From CAZLWA01 sp964563165 (GTDB lineage: Bacteria > CLD3 > SB21), in the NCBI GenBank assembly GCA_964563165.1, contig CAZLWA010000028.1, forward strand, positions 1 to 64,000: DNA of 64,000 nt, written 5' to 3'. A program made the position numbers and the translations under genes. Positions 42,148 through 50,564 of this stretch are shown one piece after another (position 1 is the stretch's first letter; every line of letters begins with the position of its first letter). The notes beneath the pieces were generated by a model, which had not been told where the DNA came from, searched no databases, and saw nothing but the letters and a program-made list of their open reading frames with translations.

Positions 42148-43593
42148 ATGATGATGTCAAAAAGAAGATACGTTACCCTGCTTCTTCTAAGCCTGGTCCT
42201 GTCGTGCCATAAGAGGGATCAAAGGGCATTGAACGAAGCATTGATTCAAGCCTGTGAAACCGGGTCGCTCGGTCGTGTGGACAGTTTGGTCAAGGATGGT
42301 GCGGCCGTTGATGATACCGTGTATGAACGATCCCCGTTGGCGATCGCATTTGATAGAGGCGATGCACCGATCATTTCGAGACTCATCAGCAGCGGCGCCG
42401 ATGTGAATACCAAAGTCAAAGGCCAAACACTTATAAGATCCAATTTTTCTTCAGAGAATATTGATTATATACAAGAGTTCAGAACCGCATTTCCCCCGGT
42501 GCATCCGGCAAAGTTGTTAACTGCGAATGGGTATCACGGTTCAGAAGATGGATTCTTCGATTGGTGGATAGCCATCTTCAACTGCGACAGCCTGAAATTA
42601 AGTTCGTATTTATCGAAGACGCATGCGGACGATCTGGAACTCGACTCCTTGCCCGCGCTCCATTGGGCTGTCATAAGCGGTAACCTAATCTCTATTCGAT
42701 TGGTGATGAATGCCGGCGCGGATGCTAATAAAATAGACCGAAATCGATGGACGCCGCTTGTCTGGTCGGCGTACCTCGGTGATACTGCCATTACCGGTTA
42801 TCTGGTCGCCCGCGGCGGAAACGTAAATCACAAAACCGGCAGATTTAATTCACGAAAGGAGTCGATAGTATTCGATCCTCAAGGCGTGATGGGAGACATT
42901 AGTGCTTTGTTTGTTGCCGCCAGCAGGAACAATTTGTCCATGGTCAACTTTCTACTGGACCGTGGTGCAGATCCGGATATTAGAACGAATTGGGGTTGGA
43001 CGCCGTTATTTGCCGCATGTGAACACGGCAATTTTGAAATGGCACGGTCATTAATAAGCAAAGGCGCCAATCCAGAGTTGCAAAGTACAGGCGAAGAGCT
43101 GGTGGGGGGCGGATATGGAATGGGGAAAGGATCTACGCCGTTTCATCGCGCGGCCCGGAGTGGTCGGATCGAAATAATTAAATTGTTATTTGATCATGGA
43201 GCGGAAATTAACGGGAAGGCGTTTCCGACCCCATTGCAGTGGGCCGCGTTGTCCGGCAATAAAAGCATTTTGAAATTCTTAGTGGACCACGGTGCGGATA
43301 TCAAGAAAAACCCTAAACAACTGCTTTACATGGCCTGTTTTGGCGGAGTCCGGAAAAGTAAAATGGAAGCTGTACAATATTTGCTTGAATCCGGACTTCA
43401 TATGGATAAACTCGATTTCTCTCCATTAGATGCTGCTATTGACTTTCAAGATTCTCTATTAGTGGATTTCTTACTTCAAAAAGGCGCCAATCCGAATTTG
43501 AAAAATTCCGACGGCCAAACGGCGCTTGAGAAAGCGATATCAAGGGGGCATCGTCGGGAAGCGAGTGTAATAAGAAAATACCGTGGTAAATGA
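42148..43593 (+). CDS. Ankyrin-repeat lipoprotein
   Basis: 481 residues. A short signal ends LLSLVLSC, a clear lipobox, so the protein is anchored outside the cytoplasm. Ankyrin repeats run through most of the chain: SPLAIAFDRGDAPIISRLI, PALHWAVISGNLISIRLVM, NRWTPLVWSAYLGDTAITG, TPLFAACEHGNFEMARSLI, STPFHRAARSGRIEIIKLL and TPLQWAALSGNKSILKFL, at least eight in all. An insertion (about residues 95-160) interrupts the array. Such proteins bind partners; no catalytic motif is visible. It is followed by a thiolase gene. Confidence 0.88.
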   Translation: MMMSKRRYVTLLLLSLVLSCHKRDQRALNEALIQACETGSLGRVDSLVKDGAAVDDTVYERSPLAIAFDRGDAPIISRLISSGADVNTKVKGQTLIRSNFSSENIDYIQEFRTAFPPVHPAKLLTANGYHGSEDGFFDWWIAIFNCDSLKLSSYLSKTHADDLELDSLPALHWAVISGNLISIRLVMNAGADANKIDRNRWTPLVWSAYLGDTAITGYLVARGGNVNHKTGRFNSRKESIVFDPQGVMGDISALFVAASRNNLSMVNFLLDRGADPDIRTNWGWTPLFAACEHGNFEMARSLISKGANPELQSTGEELVGGGYGMGKGSTPFHRAARSGRIEIIKLLFDHGAEINGKAFPTPLQWAALSGNKSILKFLVDHGADIKKNPKQLLYMACFGGVRKSKMEAVQYLLESGLHMDKLDFSPLDAAIDFQDSLLVDFLLQKGANPNLKNSDGQTALEKAISRGHRREASVIRKYRGK

Positions 43594-43621
43594 AATTCAT
43601 TCTATATCAGGAAGGATGCCT

Positions 43622-44812
43622 ATGAAAATCAATAAAGATATCGTCATCGTGAACGGGGCACGGACGGCGTTCGGCAAATTCGGCGGCAGTTTGAAAGATC
43701 TTTCAGCGACGCTGCTTGGCACGGTTGCGGCCAAGGAGGCGATCAAACGATCCGGCGCAAAACCGGAAGAGGTGGACCATGTGGTTTTCGGCAACGCCTC
43801 GCAAACCAGCGCGGATGCGATCTATCTTGCACGGCACGTCGGATTGCATGCCGGAGTGCCGATCACGACTCCGGCGCTGACGCTCAATCGTTTGTGCGGA
43901 TCGGGGTTTGAAGCGATCATCGAAGCGGCACGGCAGATTCTCATCGGCGAATCCGATGTGGTGCTCGCCGGCGGTACGGAAAGTATGAGCCAGACACCCT
44001 TTGTCGTTCGCGGCACGCGCTTCGGCGTGAATTTAGGACAAGCGATGAAATTCGAAGATTTGCTGTGGGAAGCGCTGACGGATCCGAATTGCGGATTTTC
44101 CATGGCGCAGACGGCCGAAAATCTCGCCGACCGTATGAAAATTTCCAGGATGGAATGCGATCTCTACGCCTATCTCAGCCAAATGCGCGCGAAAGATGCG
44201 ATTCTCGGCGGACGTTTGAAAGAAGAAATTACGCCGGTCGAATTGAAGAGCCGCAAAGGCGTAAAAATGTTCGATACGGATGAACATCCGCGGCCGGAAA
44301 CGACGGTCGAACAACTCAGCACGCTCTCGCCGTATTTTAAAAAGGACGGAACGATCACGGCAGGTAATGCCAGCGGAATTTGCGACGGCGCGGCGGCGGT
44401 CATCGTCACGACGATGGAAACGGCAAGAGCCAAAGGCTGGAAACCGATCGGACGGTTGCTCACATGGGGCATCGCCGGTGTGGAGCCGGAGATCATGGGA
44501 ATCGGACCCGTGCCTGCAGCACAAAAAGCGCTCAAGAATGTGGACATGAAAATTGCGGATATGGACATCGTCGAAGTCAATGAGGCCTTTGCTCCCCAGT
44601 ACCTCGCAGTGGAAAAAGAACTGGGACTGAACCGCGAAATTACCAACGTCAACGGCGGCGCGATCGCGCTCGGGCATCCGCTCGCTGCATCCGGCGCGCG
44701 GTTGACCTTAACGACGCTGTATGAACTTCGCCGGCGCAAGAAAAAATACGGATTGGCGTCGGCGTGCATCGGCGGCGGCCAGGGGGCCGCGGTCATCGTC
44801 GAAGCGTTGTAA
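43622..44812 (+). CDS. Acetyl-CoA acyltransferase (thiolase)
   Basis: 396 residues, the usual thiolase length. Catalytic residues are present: nucleophile Cys in LNRLCGSGFEAI, His in GGAIALGHPLAASGAR and second Cys in SACIGGGQGAAVI. It either condenses two acetyl-CoA or cleaves 3-ketoacyl-CoA; sequence alone does not decide between AtoB-like and FadA-like roles. The start at 43622 has AGGAAGG upstream; in-frame codons upstream overlap the ankyrin gene. No other beta-oxidation gene is adjacent. Confidence 0.95.
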   Translation: MKINKDIVIVNGARTAFGKFGGSLKDLSATLLGTVAAKEAIKRSGAKPEEVDHVVFGNASQTSADAIYLARHVGLHAGVPITTPALTLNRLCGSGFEAIIEAARQILIGESDVVLAGGTESMSQTPFVVRGTRFGVNLGQAMKFEDLLWEALTDPNCGFSMAQTAENLADRMKISRMECDLYAYLSQMRAKDAILGGRLKEEITPVELKSRKGVKMFDTDEHPRPETTVEQLSTLSPYFKKDGTITAGNASGICDGAAAVIVTTMETARAKGWKPIGRLLTWGIAGVEPEIMGIGPVPAAQKALKNVDMKIADMDIVEVNEAFAPQYLAVEKELGLNREITNVNGGAIALGHPLAASGARLTLTTLYELRRRKKKYGLASACIGGGQGAAVIVEAL

Positions 44813-44821
44813 TTCGAGACC

Positions 44822-44863
44822 ATGACGAATATCATGTTGTGAGAGTTTAAGAAGCATTATTAT
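44822..44863 (+). promoter_or_regulatory. Crp/Fnr-type promoter of cysteine-rich small protein
   Basis: ATGAC-GAAT-ATCAT (44822-44835), one mismatch from the perfect palindrome, is followed after 22 bp by TATTAT (44858-44863). A start near 44870 again puts the palindrome at -41.5, with a leader of about 48 bases. Confidence 0.55.
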
Positions 44864-44917
44864 AGGGATTAGAATTTCGTATTACGGAATCCGATTCCGC
44901 GCTTACATGTTTGAATT

Positions 44918-45313
44918 ATGAAATGTTGCTCCAACAAAACGATTTCAATGACAGGCAGACTGCTCTTGATGACCGCCTATTTGCCGGTTTGTTTTGGCGC
45001 ACTTCATCCTGTCCTGAATTACGCGTGGAATTACGCGTATATTTCCACCGTTCTCTGTGAGAATAAAGACAAACCGCAAATGCATTGCAACGGCAAATGT
45101 TATCTGGCGAAGCAAGTTAAAAAATCTTCGGAACAGAATTCAAAACAAAATAGTTATGTTAATTTGAAAAATTCCAATGACGTAAATTCGCATATTGTTT
45201 ATTCGACTTCGCTTATTATTGCAAGTCCTGTTGGAAAATTATTTTCAACAAGGAATCTTGCCGGTTTATTTTTATCCCCGTCCGACATTCCGTCACCTCC
45301 CCCCAAGGCATAG
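44918..45313 (+). CDS. Small cysteine-rich membrane protein, possibly metal-related
   Basis: 131 residues. An N-terminal hydrophobic segment (LLLMTAYLPVCFGALHPVL) leads into a conserved-looking cysteine patch, LCENKDKPQMHCNGKCYLAK, with His and Met alongside. Similar small proteins in Bacteroidota are often found beside metal or copper genes, which suggests metal binding; I base that on motif style only. The rest is low complexity. A barrel protein with its own cysteine cluster follows 55 bases downstream, and a Crp/Fnr-type promoter precedes the gene. Confidence 0.65.
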   Translation: MKCCSNKTISMTGRLLLMTAYLPVCFGALHPVLNYAWNYAYISTVLCENKDKPQMHCNGKCYLAKQVKKSSEQNSKQNSYVNLKNSNDVNSHIVYSTSLIIASPVGKLFSTRNLAGLFLSPSDIPSPPPKA

Positions 45314-45368
45314 TTGTTTTCCAATATATAAACGGTCTTGGTTCAATTTATTTGGGAGAATAACGAAC

Positions 45369-46379
45369 ATGAAGAAGTTATTTTTATTGGCTGTTTTAAT
45401 ATTTTTGCCTTTCAGCCAAAATAAAGCCTGCGACGGCTGCCAGTGCCGCGTTAACCAAAGGGGCAGCGGTAAATTTACTCTGAGCCTGAATTTTCGGCAT
45501 GCTAATTTCGGCCAGATGTACGGATCGGAATCCGTTCAATCCCCGATGACGTCATCCGCGACTTGGCCGCTCCAAAAGACAAGTAACAGTACAAAAGTTT
45601 TGCACGGGGCTGACAGTCTGCTGAACGGAAGTTATGAGCGCTACGCAACCGCGAATTTTATTTTAACCTTCCGTTTCAACAGCCGCTGGAGTTTCAATGC
45701 CATTGTTCCCATCACGAAACGCTCGTCCCGGAATGTCACAGCAGGCGGATCAGAAAGTATGAGAGCATCGGGATTGAGCGACATTGCATTGCTCACCGGC
45801 TTTAATGCATTTGCGGATTCGAAACCGAATTACGCCATGCAGTGGTCATTTCTTGTCGGATTTAAGCTGCCAACGGGAAAAACGAACGCAACGTCTGCGG
45901 ACGGCGATCTTGTGGACATGCGCATTCAAAGCGGGACCGGTTCAGTGGATTATCTGTTTATGAGCGATATTTCAAAACAATTTAATCGTTTTGAATTCCT
46001 TGGAGATTTCGTTTATCGCCGTAACGCGCAGGGAGCGCACGGGTTTCAATTTGGGGATTTTATGAACTACCGGCTCGGGGCAAGATACCGGCTATTTGAC
46101 ACCAGCACAGCCATAGTCGCTATTGATCCTGTACGCAACCGATTTCAGGTTTTTGGAGGAATTAATTTTGATGGTGAATGGGAAGGTCGCGAACGGGATC
46201 ATCATGCGGTAATCCCCAACACAGGCGGACATACGTTTCTGATTTCTCCCGCGGTTCGCTTTCAATGGACCAAAGTCGGTCTGGGCATAAATTATCAAAT
46301 TCCCGTAACCCACCAATTGCACGGACGCCAGCTGGGACAGACAGCGAAGATCGTGAGCGAGTGGTCGCTTTATTTATAA
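45369..46379 (+). CDS. Outer-membrane transporter-like beta-barrel
   Basis: 336 residues. A signal peptide ends near SQNKAC, and the mature N-terminus carries CDGCQCRVNQ. The remainder has barrel strands (RFNSRWSFNAIVPIT, YAMQWSFLVGFKLPTGK, FQWTKVGLGINYQIP) and ends KIVSEWSLYL, like MetA-pathway or phenol-degradation barrel proteins. GFKLPTGKT is typical of this transporter-like group. It probably forms a unit with the cysteine-rich protein upstream; metal handling is possible but unproven. Terminator at 46417. Confidence 0.75.
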   Translation: MKKLFLLAVLIFLPFSQNKACDGCQCRVNQRGSGKFTLSLNFRHANFGQMYGSESVQSPMTSSATWPLQKTSNSTKVLHGADSLLNGSYERYATANFILTFRFNSRWSFNAIVPITKRSSRNVTAGGSESMRASGLSDIALLTGFNAFADSKPNYAMQWSFLVGFKLPTGKTNATSADGDLVDMRIQSGTGSVDYLFMSDISKQFNRFEFLGDFVYRRNAQGAHGFQFGDFMNYRLGARYRLFDTSTAIVAIDPVRNRFQVFGGINFDGEWEGRERDHHAVIPNTGGHTFLISPAVRFQWTKVGLGINYQIPVTHQLHGRQLGQTAKIVSEWSLYL

Positions 46380-46416
46380 CGATCATGAACCTGAGATCCG
46401 TAATTGCTTGAGATAG

Positions 46417-46444
46417 AAGCCCGAACCGGATTCGGGCTTTTTTT
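46417..46444 (+). terminator. Rho-independent terminator
   Basis: A 9-bp stem AAGCCCGAA/TTCGGGCTT with a 5-base loop and a T run. It lies between converging genes; the T tract serves the plus strand. Confidence 0.9.
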
Positions 46445-46445
46445 A

Positions 46446-47405
46446 TCACGACACTCTCGATCCATTGGAATTTTCCGGTGACGGCGGCTCAGCGGCCTTG
46501 AACGGCATCGTATTGACCGCTTCGCTGACCAGTACTTCCATTTCATCCGTCGGCTTGAAATATTTCCAAATGAAAATACACGCGAGCGTGCAGACGACGG
46601 TGCATGCGGCTCCGCCTTCAGGGCCAAAGGTCCCGCCGGTGATCACGTCCGGCCCGGTTTCCTGGGCGATCATCAAGGGCTCAAACACCGACGTTCCGCT
46701 TACCGGTAGGCCCCAAATGTAGCCCTGCGTAAAATTCCATCCGATGTGCAGCCCGATCGGGAGCCACAAAGATTTCGTTTGAAGATAACCGAGCGACAAT
46801 AGAATTCCTGCCAGAACAATATTGGCAACGCCGAATACGGAAACGTTGGGATTTGCCATATGGGCCGCTCCGAAAAGAAGCGAAAAAAAAGCAACGGCTA
46901 TGATCTTATTCGTGCCCTCAATCATGGACTGGAAAATATATCCGCGGAATAAGATTTCTTCATTGAATCCGACAACGACAAAGAGAAACAAATTAATAAA
47001 CAATCCGGCGGCAAAATATTCATAGGATTGGTCGGCGAGGTGAATGTCCTCGTAGCCCATGATCGCCATACTTCCGACAGCGGCGGTTAAGATGACAAAA
47101 CCGATCCCAACGCCCCATAAAAGTTCACGAAGCGCGCCTTTACGTAAATTGAACCCGAGCGATGAAAATTTTCTTTTGTCCAGAAAATGCAGTAAAAGGT
47201 AAGCCGCAATGACAGAAGGGATCGTAAGCAGCAGCTTGACGATTGCTTCGCTCATGAAGCTTTTCGGACCGAACACACCCGTGATCAGCGGAAACGTCAG
47301 TCCGAACGGCACGCTGATGATTGTCAGCAAAATAATATACAAAACAATTCTCCAGCCGGCACGCAGTTGAAATTTTTGATTAATAAAAACATCACGGATC
47401 GTCAT
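46446..47405 (-). CDS. CPBP-family intramembrane metalloprotease
   Basis: 319-residue multi-helix membrane protein. The CAAX/Abi (CPBP) motifs are present: FNEEILFRGYIFQ (the Glu-Glu-x3-Arg motif), FGAAHMANP with the second His, and LHIGWNFTQGYIWG. Members cleave membrane substrates or act in bacteriocin immunity; prenyl processing is not expected in bacteria. The last 45 residues are a cytoplasmic tail. Its 3' end abuts the terminator of the converging barrel gene. Confidence 0.9.
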   Translation of the reverse strand: MTIRDVFINQKFQLRAGWRIVLYIILLTIISVPFGLTFPLITGVFGPKSFMSEAIVKLLLTIPSVIAAYLLLHFLDKRKFSSLGFNLRKGALRELLWGVGIGFVILTAAVGSMAIMGYEDIHLADQSYEYFAAGLFINLFLFVVVGFNEEILFRGYIFQSMIEGTNKIIAVAFFSLLFGAAHMANPNVSVFGVANIVLAGILLSLGYLQTKSLWLPIGLHIGWNFTQGYIWGLPVSGTSVFEPLMIAQETGPDVITGGTFGPEGGAACTVVCTLACIFIWKYFKPTDEMEVLVSEAVNTMPFKAAEPPSPENSNGSRVS

Positions 47406-47501
47406 GATTTAGATGTCCTTTCGTTTATTAAATAAGATCAAACTCATATACTTTCAAGTTCATGAGGAAACCACACATCGTCCGCGAAGAGGAAATGAAT
47501 A

Positions 47502-47951
47502 CTATAAAACATTTTTTAAATGCGAAAATTGCAACTTCAATTTTTCTGTATTTGAGATTTCGAAGTCTGCAAAATTAAATCCCGGAGACACCGTGCAGCC
47601 GATTAACGTAAATACCCCGCACGTTGTCGCAGATTGCCAATAATCACCCGGAATCAGGATCTGTGGGCGTTCGCCTTTTTCGAAATCAGTTCCGAGAATC
47701 ACTTTCGAAAAAACTCCTACGGGGCTGATCATTGAAAGTTCCAGAGCGGCTCCAAAATAAAAATGATAGATTTCATCATGTTTTACGCGGTGCCATTCGG
47801 AGCGCCCCCGAAGTAAAAAATAAATGGCGGTGCACACCGAACGATCCCTTTCCGTGCGCGCGGAAAGGGCCGAGCGGTAGGTTTCCCGGAACGCGCCTCC
47901 CTCCGGATGAGGTTCCAGATGCAAAGTCTTTATGAGATCTTCAGCGGTCAT
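47502..47951 (-). CDS. Cupin-family protein (DUF985-like)
   Basis: 149 residues. LEPHPEGGAFRETYRS at the N-terminus and SEWHRVKHDEIYHFYFG are the hallmark of the small cupin_5/DUF985 family; the metal-ligand-like His and Glu residues are present. GDYWQSATTCGVFTLIGCTVSPGF follows. The enzymatic role is unknown for most members. The stop of the TSUP transporter is one base beyond its start, so the two genes are likely co-transcribed in the order TSUP then cupin. Confidence 0.85.
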   Translation of the reverse strand: MTAEDLIKTLHLEPHPEGGAFRETYRSALSARTERDRSVCTAIYFLLRGRSEWHRVKHDEIYHFYFGAALELSMISPVGVFSKVILGTDFEKGERPQILIPGDYWQSATTCGVFTLIGCTVSPGFNFADFEISNTEKLKLQFSHLKNVL

Positions 47952-47952
47952 G

Positions 47953-48693
47953 TCAAGCCCAAATTAGTTTCATACCGGCGATCACTAAAACGACCGCAAG
48001 AACGCGGCGGAGGGTTGTCGTGTCAAATTTTCTCGCTCCAAAATAACTTCCCAGCATACCACCCGCCATGACCGCAACCGCGAATGGGATAATGGACTGC
48101 GAGATCAAATGAATGTTCTGCCAATTACCCAAGATGCCTGAAATGGAATTGACCAGGATAAATGCAACAGAAACACCCGCAGCGACCTTCGTTTCCGACC
48201 AATGCATTAGTAGTAAAAGCGGCGTCAAAAAAATCCCGCCGCCGACCCCTGTCAGACCGGAAATAAATCCGATACCCGCGCCGGCCGCCGCCAAGAACCC
48301 ATTCACGGGTGCACGAATTTCCTCGATATTGGTTTGTATCGTAGAAATGGCCAATCGAATGGCCGCAAACAGCAGGACAACCCCTACAACAGTTTTATAA
48401 ACATTCACCGGCAAATTGATCGAGCCGCCGAGATAGGCGAGCGGTACGGACGTGAGCGCCAGAGGTAAGAATAATTTCCAGGAAAAAAATCCGGCCGTAT
48501 AAAACCGAAAGGTGCCGATGCCGGCGACCAGAATATTCAAGGCGAGAGCGGTCGGTTTCATTTCCGACGGAGCAAAACTGAACAAAGCCATGATGGCCAG
48601 ATAACCCGACGCGCCGGCGTGGCCGACCGAGGAATATAATGCGGCGGCCAAGAGCATCAATAGGGAGATCATCAGCAGGTATTCTATGGACAT
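47953..48693 (-). CDS. TSUP-family (TauE/SafE) membrane transporter
   Basis: 246 residues with about eight helices. Both halves carry the family signatures: SSVGHAGASGYLAI in the N-terminal half and GFISGLTGVGGGIFLTPLLL in the C-terminal half. Members export sulfite, sulfoacetate or related organic sulfur anions; the substrate here is unknown. I start at ATG 48693 (MSIEYLLMISLL), which has GGAA upstream; a longer frame from a TTG at 48768 adds a non-membrane stretch with no family likeness. Confidence 0.88.
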   Translation of the reverse strand: MSIEYLLMISLLMLLAAALYSSVGHAGASGYLAIMALFSFAPSEMKPTALALNILVAGIGTFRFYTAGFFSWKLFLPLALTSVPLAYLGGSINLPVNVYKTVVGVVLLFAAIRLAISTIQTNIEEIRAPVNGFLAAAGAGIGFISGLTGVGGGIFLTPLLLLMHWSETKVAAGVSVAFILVNSISGILGNWQNIHLISQSIIPFAVAVMAGGMLGSYFGARKFDTTTLRRVLAVVLVIAGMKLIWA

Positions 48694-48887
48694 GTTAAAT
48701 TTCCGTATGAATTCTAAGCGCAAACACATGCACCGGCCCGCGGCCTTTATCGTATCCGGGATTGACAAGGAACTGATAACGGCAACTGGCCCAAATGAAT
48801 TTGTTTATCCGAATACGCGGCAGGTTTCAGTTATTCGTGCGCGTAGCCTGAATAATATCTCCGAGAATAGCAATCATATCCGCTATT

Positions 48888-49061
48888 TTACTTAACGCGG
48901 AATTTATTTGTCTTCGTTTTAACTTGACTTCTTGTTCGTTTCGACAAAAGATCACCTGAATTAGCTTTTTTGAATTTGAATTTCGATAATCGCAAATATA
49001 GATCTCTCAACTCTGAGACTTTTTTCAGTTTTGCAATCGCTTCTTTTGAATCAACGGTCAT
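48888..49061 (-). CDS. 57-residue basic protein paired with nucleotidyltransferase
   Basis: A short frame MTVDSKEAIAKLKKVSEL... that begins 3 bases after the nucleotidyltransferase stop codon. It is rich in Lys and Arg, with the first half predicted helical and the end basic (SKRTRSQVKTKTNKF). It has the same AT-rich composition as its partner. I do not recognise a family. The close spacing suggests a two-gene unit, as in toxin-antitoxin or defence pairs, but no partner domain (HEPN, HTH) can be named. The 190 bases between it and the TSUP gene hold nothing I can support. Confidence 0.5.
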   Translation of the reverse strand: MTVDSKEAIAKLKKVSELRDLYLRLSKFKFKKANSGDLLSKRTRSQVKTKTNKFRVK

Positions 49062-49064
49062 AAA

Positions 49065-49511
49065 TTATTTTCTTTTCACTTTTTTCAATTCGTCAATATC
49101 CAATTGATCTTGTTTGCTGTTTCGGTTCTTCTTCAGACGAATTAAATCGTCGATCCCAATGAGTTCGATTTCAACATGGTTTTGAACAATGGTGTTTCGC
49201 TTTTTATAAAAACCGTTAAAGTCTTTTTTCTTGTCAATCAAGAAATCAAGGATCAAAGCATTTTCGCCCTCCATCTTCACAAATCGGGCAATCTTAGCCT
49301 GAGCAAATTTCATGATTGTTTTTTGACCCAGAAAATTGTGGACCGTCAGTATTTCATCAATGGCATCATAGTCATCCTCGCAAATTATGAAATCAATATC
49401 CTGAGTAAATCTGGGTTTTGCATAAATGGAATATGCCAATCCGCCTATTAACAGGTAACGACGCGGCTTTATGTAATGGATGACATTGACCAGTTCATTG
49501 AAGAGATCCAT
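49065..49511 (-). CDS. Nucleotidyltransferase-like protein (AbiEii/MNT type)
   Basis: 148 residues. LIGGLAYSIYAKPRFTQDID contains the polymerase-beta-type GG/S signature followed by the metal-binding DID, and LILDFLIDKK may provide the third acidic residue. This is the small nucleotidyltransferase family associated with abortive infection (AbiEii) or with MNT antitoxins. The composition is AT-rich compared with fabI next to it, suggesting acquisition. Whether it is a toxin or an antitoxin is unresolved; see the 57-residue partner directly downstream. Confidence 0.78.
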   Translation of the reverse strand: MDLFNELVNVIHYIKPRRYLLIGGLAYSIYAKPRFTQDIDFIICEDDYDAIDEILTVHNFLGQKTIMKFAQAKIARFVKMEGENALILDFLIDKKKDFNGFYKKRNTIVQNHVEIELIGIDDLIRLKKNRNSKQDQLDIDELKKVKRK

Positions 49512-49587
49512 ACATCCGATTCCCCTTTTCTATTATTCCGAACATAGGCCGGCGGTTCCGCGGGGACACCAACCGATGAAGAAAATT

Positions 49588-50355
49588 TTACATTCCAACG
49601 ATATTATATCCGCAGTCCACGTAGAGCACTTCGCCGGTGATGCCGCGGGACAGGGAAGAACACATGAAGAGTCCGGCGTCGCCGACCTCATCCACGTCCA
49701 CATTACGGCGCAAAGGCGCTTTTTGAGGCGTGATGTCGAGAATTTTAGTGAAACCCGAGATGCCGCGCGCAGCCAGCGTATTGACCGGGCCGGCGGAGAT
49801 CGCATTCACGCGGATATTCGAAGGGCCCAAGTCTGCGGCGAGATAGCGCACACTGGCTTCGAGTGAAGCCTTCGCGACCCCCATGACGTTGTAGCCGGGA
49901 ACAACTTTTTCCGCGCCGTAATACGTCATCGTGATGATCGCGCCGCCTTTTTCCTGCATCAGCGGCAGAGCTTCCCGTGCCATGCCGATCAGCGAATACG
50001 CGCTGATGTCATGCGCCAGTTTGAATCCTTCGCGCGATGTCGTATGAAAGGCTTTTTCCAGATCCTCCTTATTGGCAAATGCGATCGCATGCACGAGAAA
50101 ATCAAGATGCGGCATGTCTTTTTTTACATCTTCAAAAAGCTTTTTAATATCCTCGTCTTTCGAAACGTCGCAGTTGTAAAGCAGGCGGCTTCCGAGTTCG
50201 GCCGCGATTTCTTCCACGTTTTTTTTCAAACGCTCGCCCTGATACGTGAACGCAAGTTTCGCGCCTTCGCGGTGGAGGCTCTTGGCGATGGCATGTGCGA
50301 TGCTGCGCTTATTGGCTACGCCGCAGACCAACCCTTGTTTACCTTGCATGAGCAT
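49588..50355 (-). CDS. fabI: Enoyl-[acyl-carrier-protein] reductase (NADH)
   Basis: Final reduction step of each fatty-acid elongation cycle. 255 residues. FabI-specific features: the nucleotide motif GVANKRSIAHAIAKSL, the catalytic region TYYGAEKVVPGYNVMGVAKAS (Tyr-x6-Tyr-x6-Lys) and PVNTLAARGISGF. The ATG at 50355 has AAGGAG at the right distance; the longer frame includes a noncoding repeat. The gene faces the second RND operon's 3' end across a 200-base gap. Confidence 0.96.
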   Translation of the reverse strand: MLMQGKQGLVCGVANKRSIAHAIAKSLHREGAKLAFTYQGERLKKNVEEIAAELGSRLLYNCDVSKDEDIKKLFEDVKKDMPHLDFLVHAIAFANKEDLEKAFHTTSREGFKLAHDISAYSLIGMAREALPLMQEKGGAIITMTYYGAEKVVPGYNVMGVAKASLEASVRYLAADLGPSNIRVNAISAGPVNTLAARGISGFTKILDITPQKAPLRRNVDVDEVGDAGLFMCSSLSRGITGEVLYVDCGYNIVGM

Positions 50356-50407
50356 TGGGTATTCTCCTTTTGGATATTTTGAATTATGAATGTTGAATTC
50401 AAAAACA

Positions 50408-50440
50408 GCTGAATGCTGAACGCTGATAGCTGAAAGCTGA
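50408..50440. repeat. GCTGA tandem intergenic repeat
   Basis: Four GCTGA units (GCTGAAT, GCTGAAC, GCTGATA, GCTGAAA) and a final GCTGA, spaced seven or eight bases apart. Directly repeated GCTGA is a known intergenic repeat style in many bacteria. It lies just upstream of fabI. Confidence 0.6.
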
Positions 50441-50564
50441 TTCAAGGACGAGGCTTACGAATGAATATAGAGAGAAAATGTCTATCCAACAAGTTCAAAA
50501 GTTCCGGGCCTCTTTCGCACGAAGAATTATTTGGGCGGTACCGGACCCGCGGACGCACATTCCA

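Noticed and set aside
48707..48895. 62-codon plus-strand frame between the TSUP and small nucleotidyltransferase-partner genes
   Set aside because: No Shine-Dalgarno and no recognisable motif, and its end overlaps the stop of the minus-strand 57-residue gene. Not enough support.
50406..50440. CRISPR-like array from repeated GCTGA
   Set aside because: The units are only five to eight bases with no spacers and no cas genes nearby.
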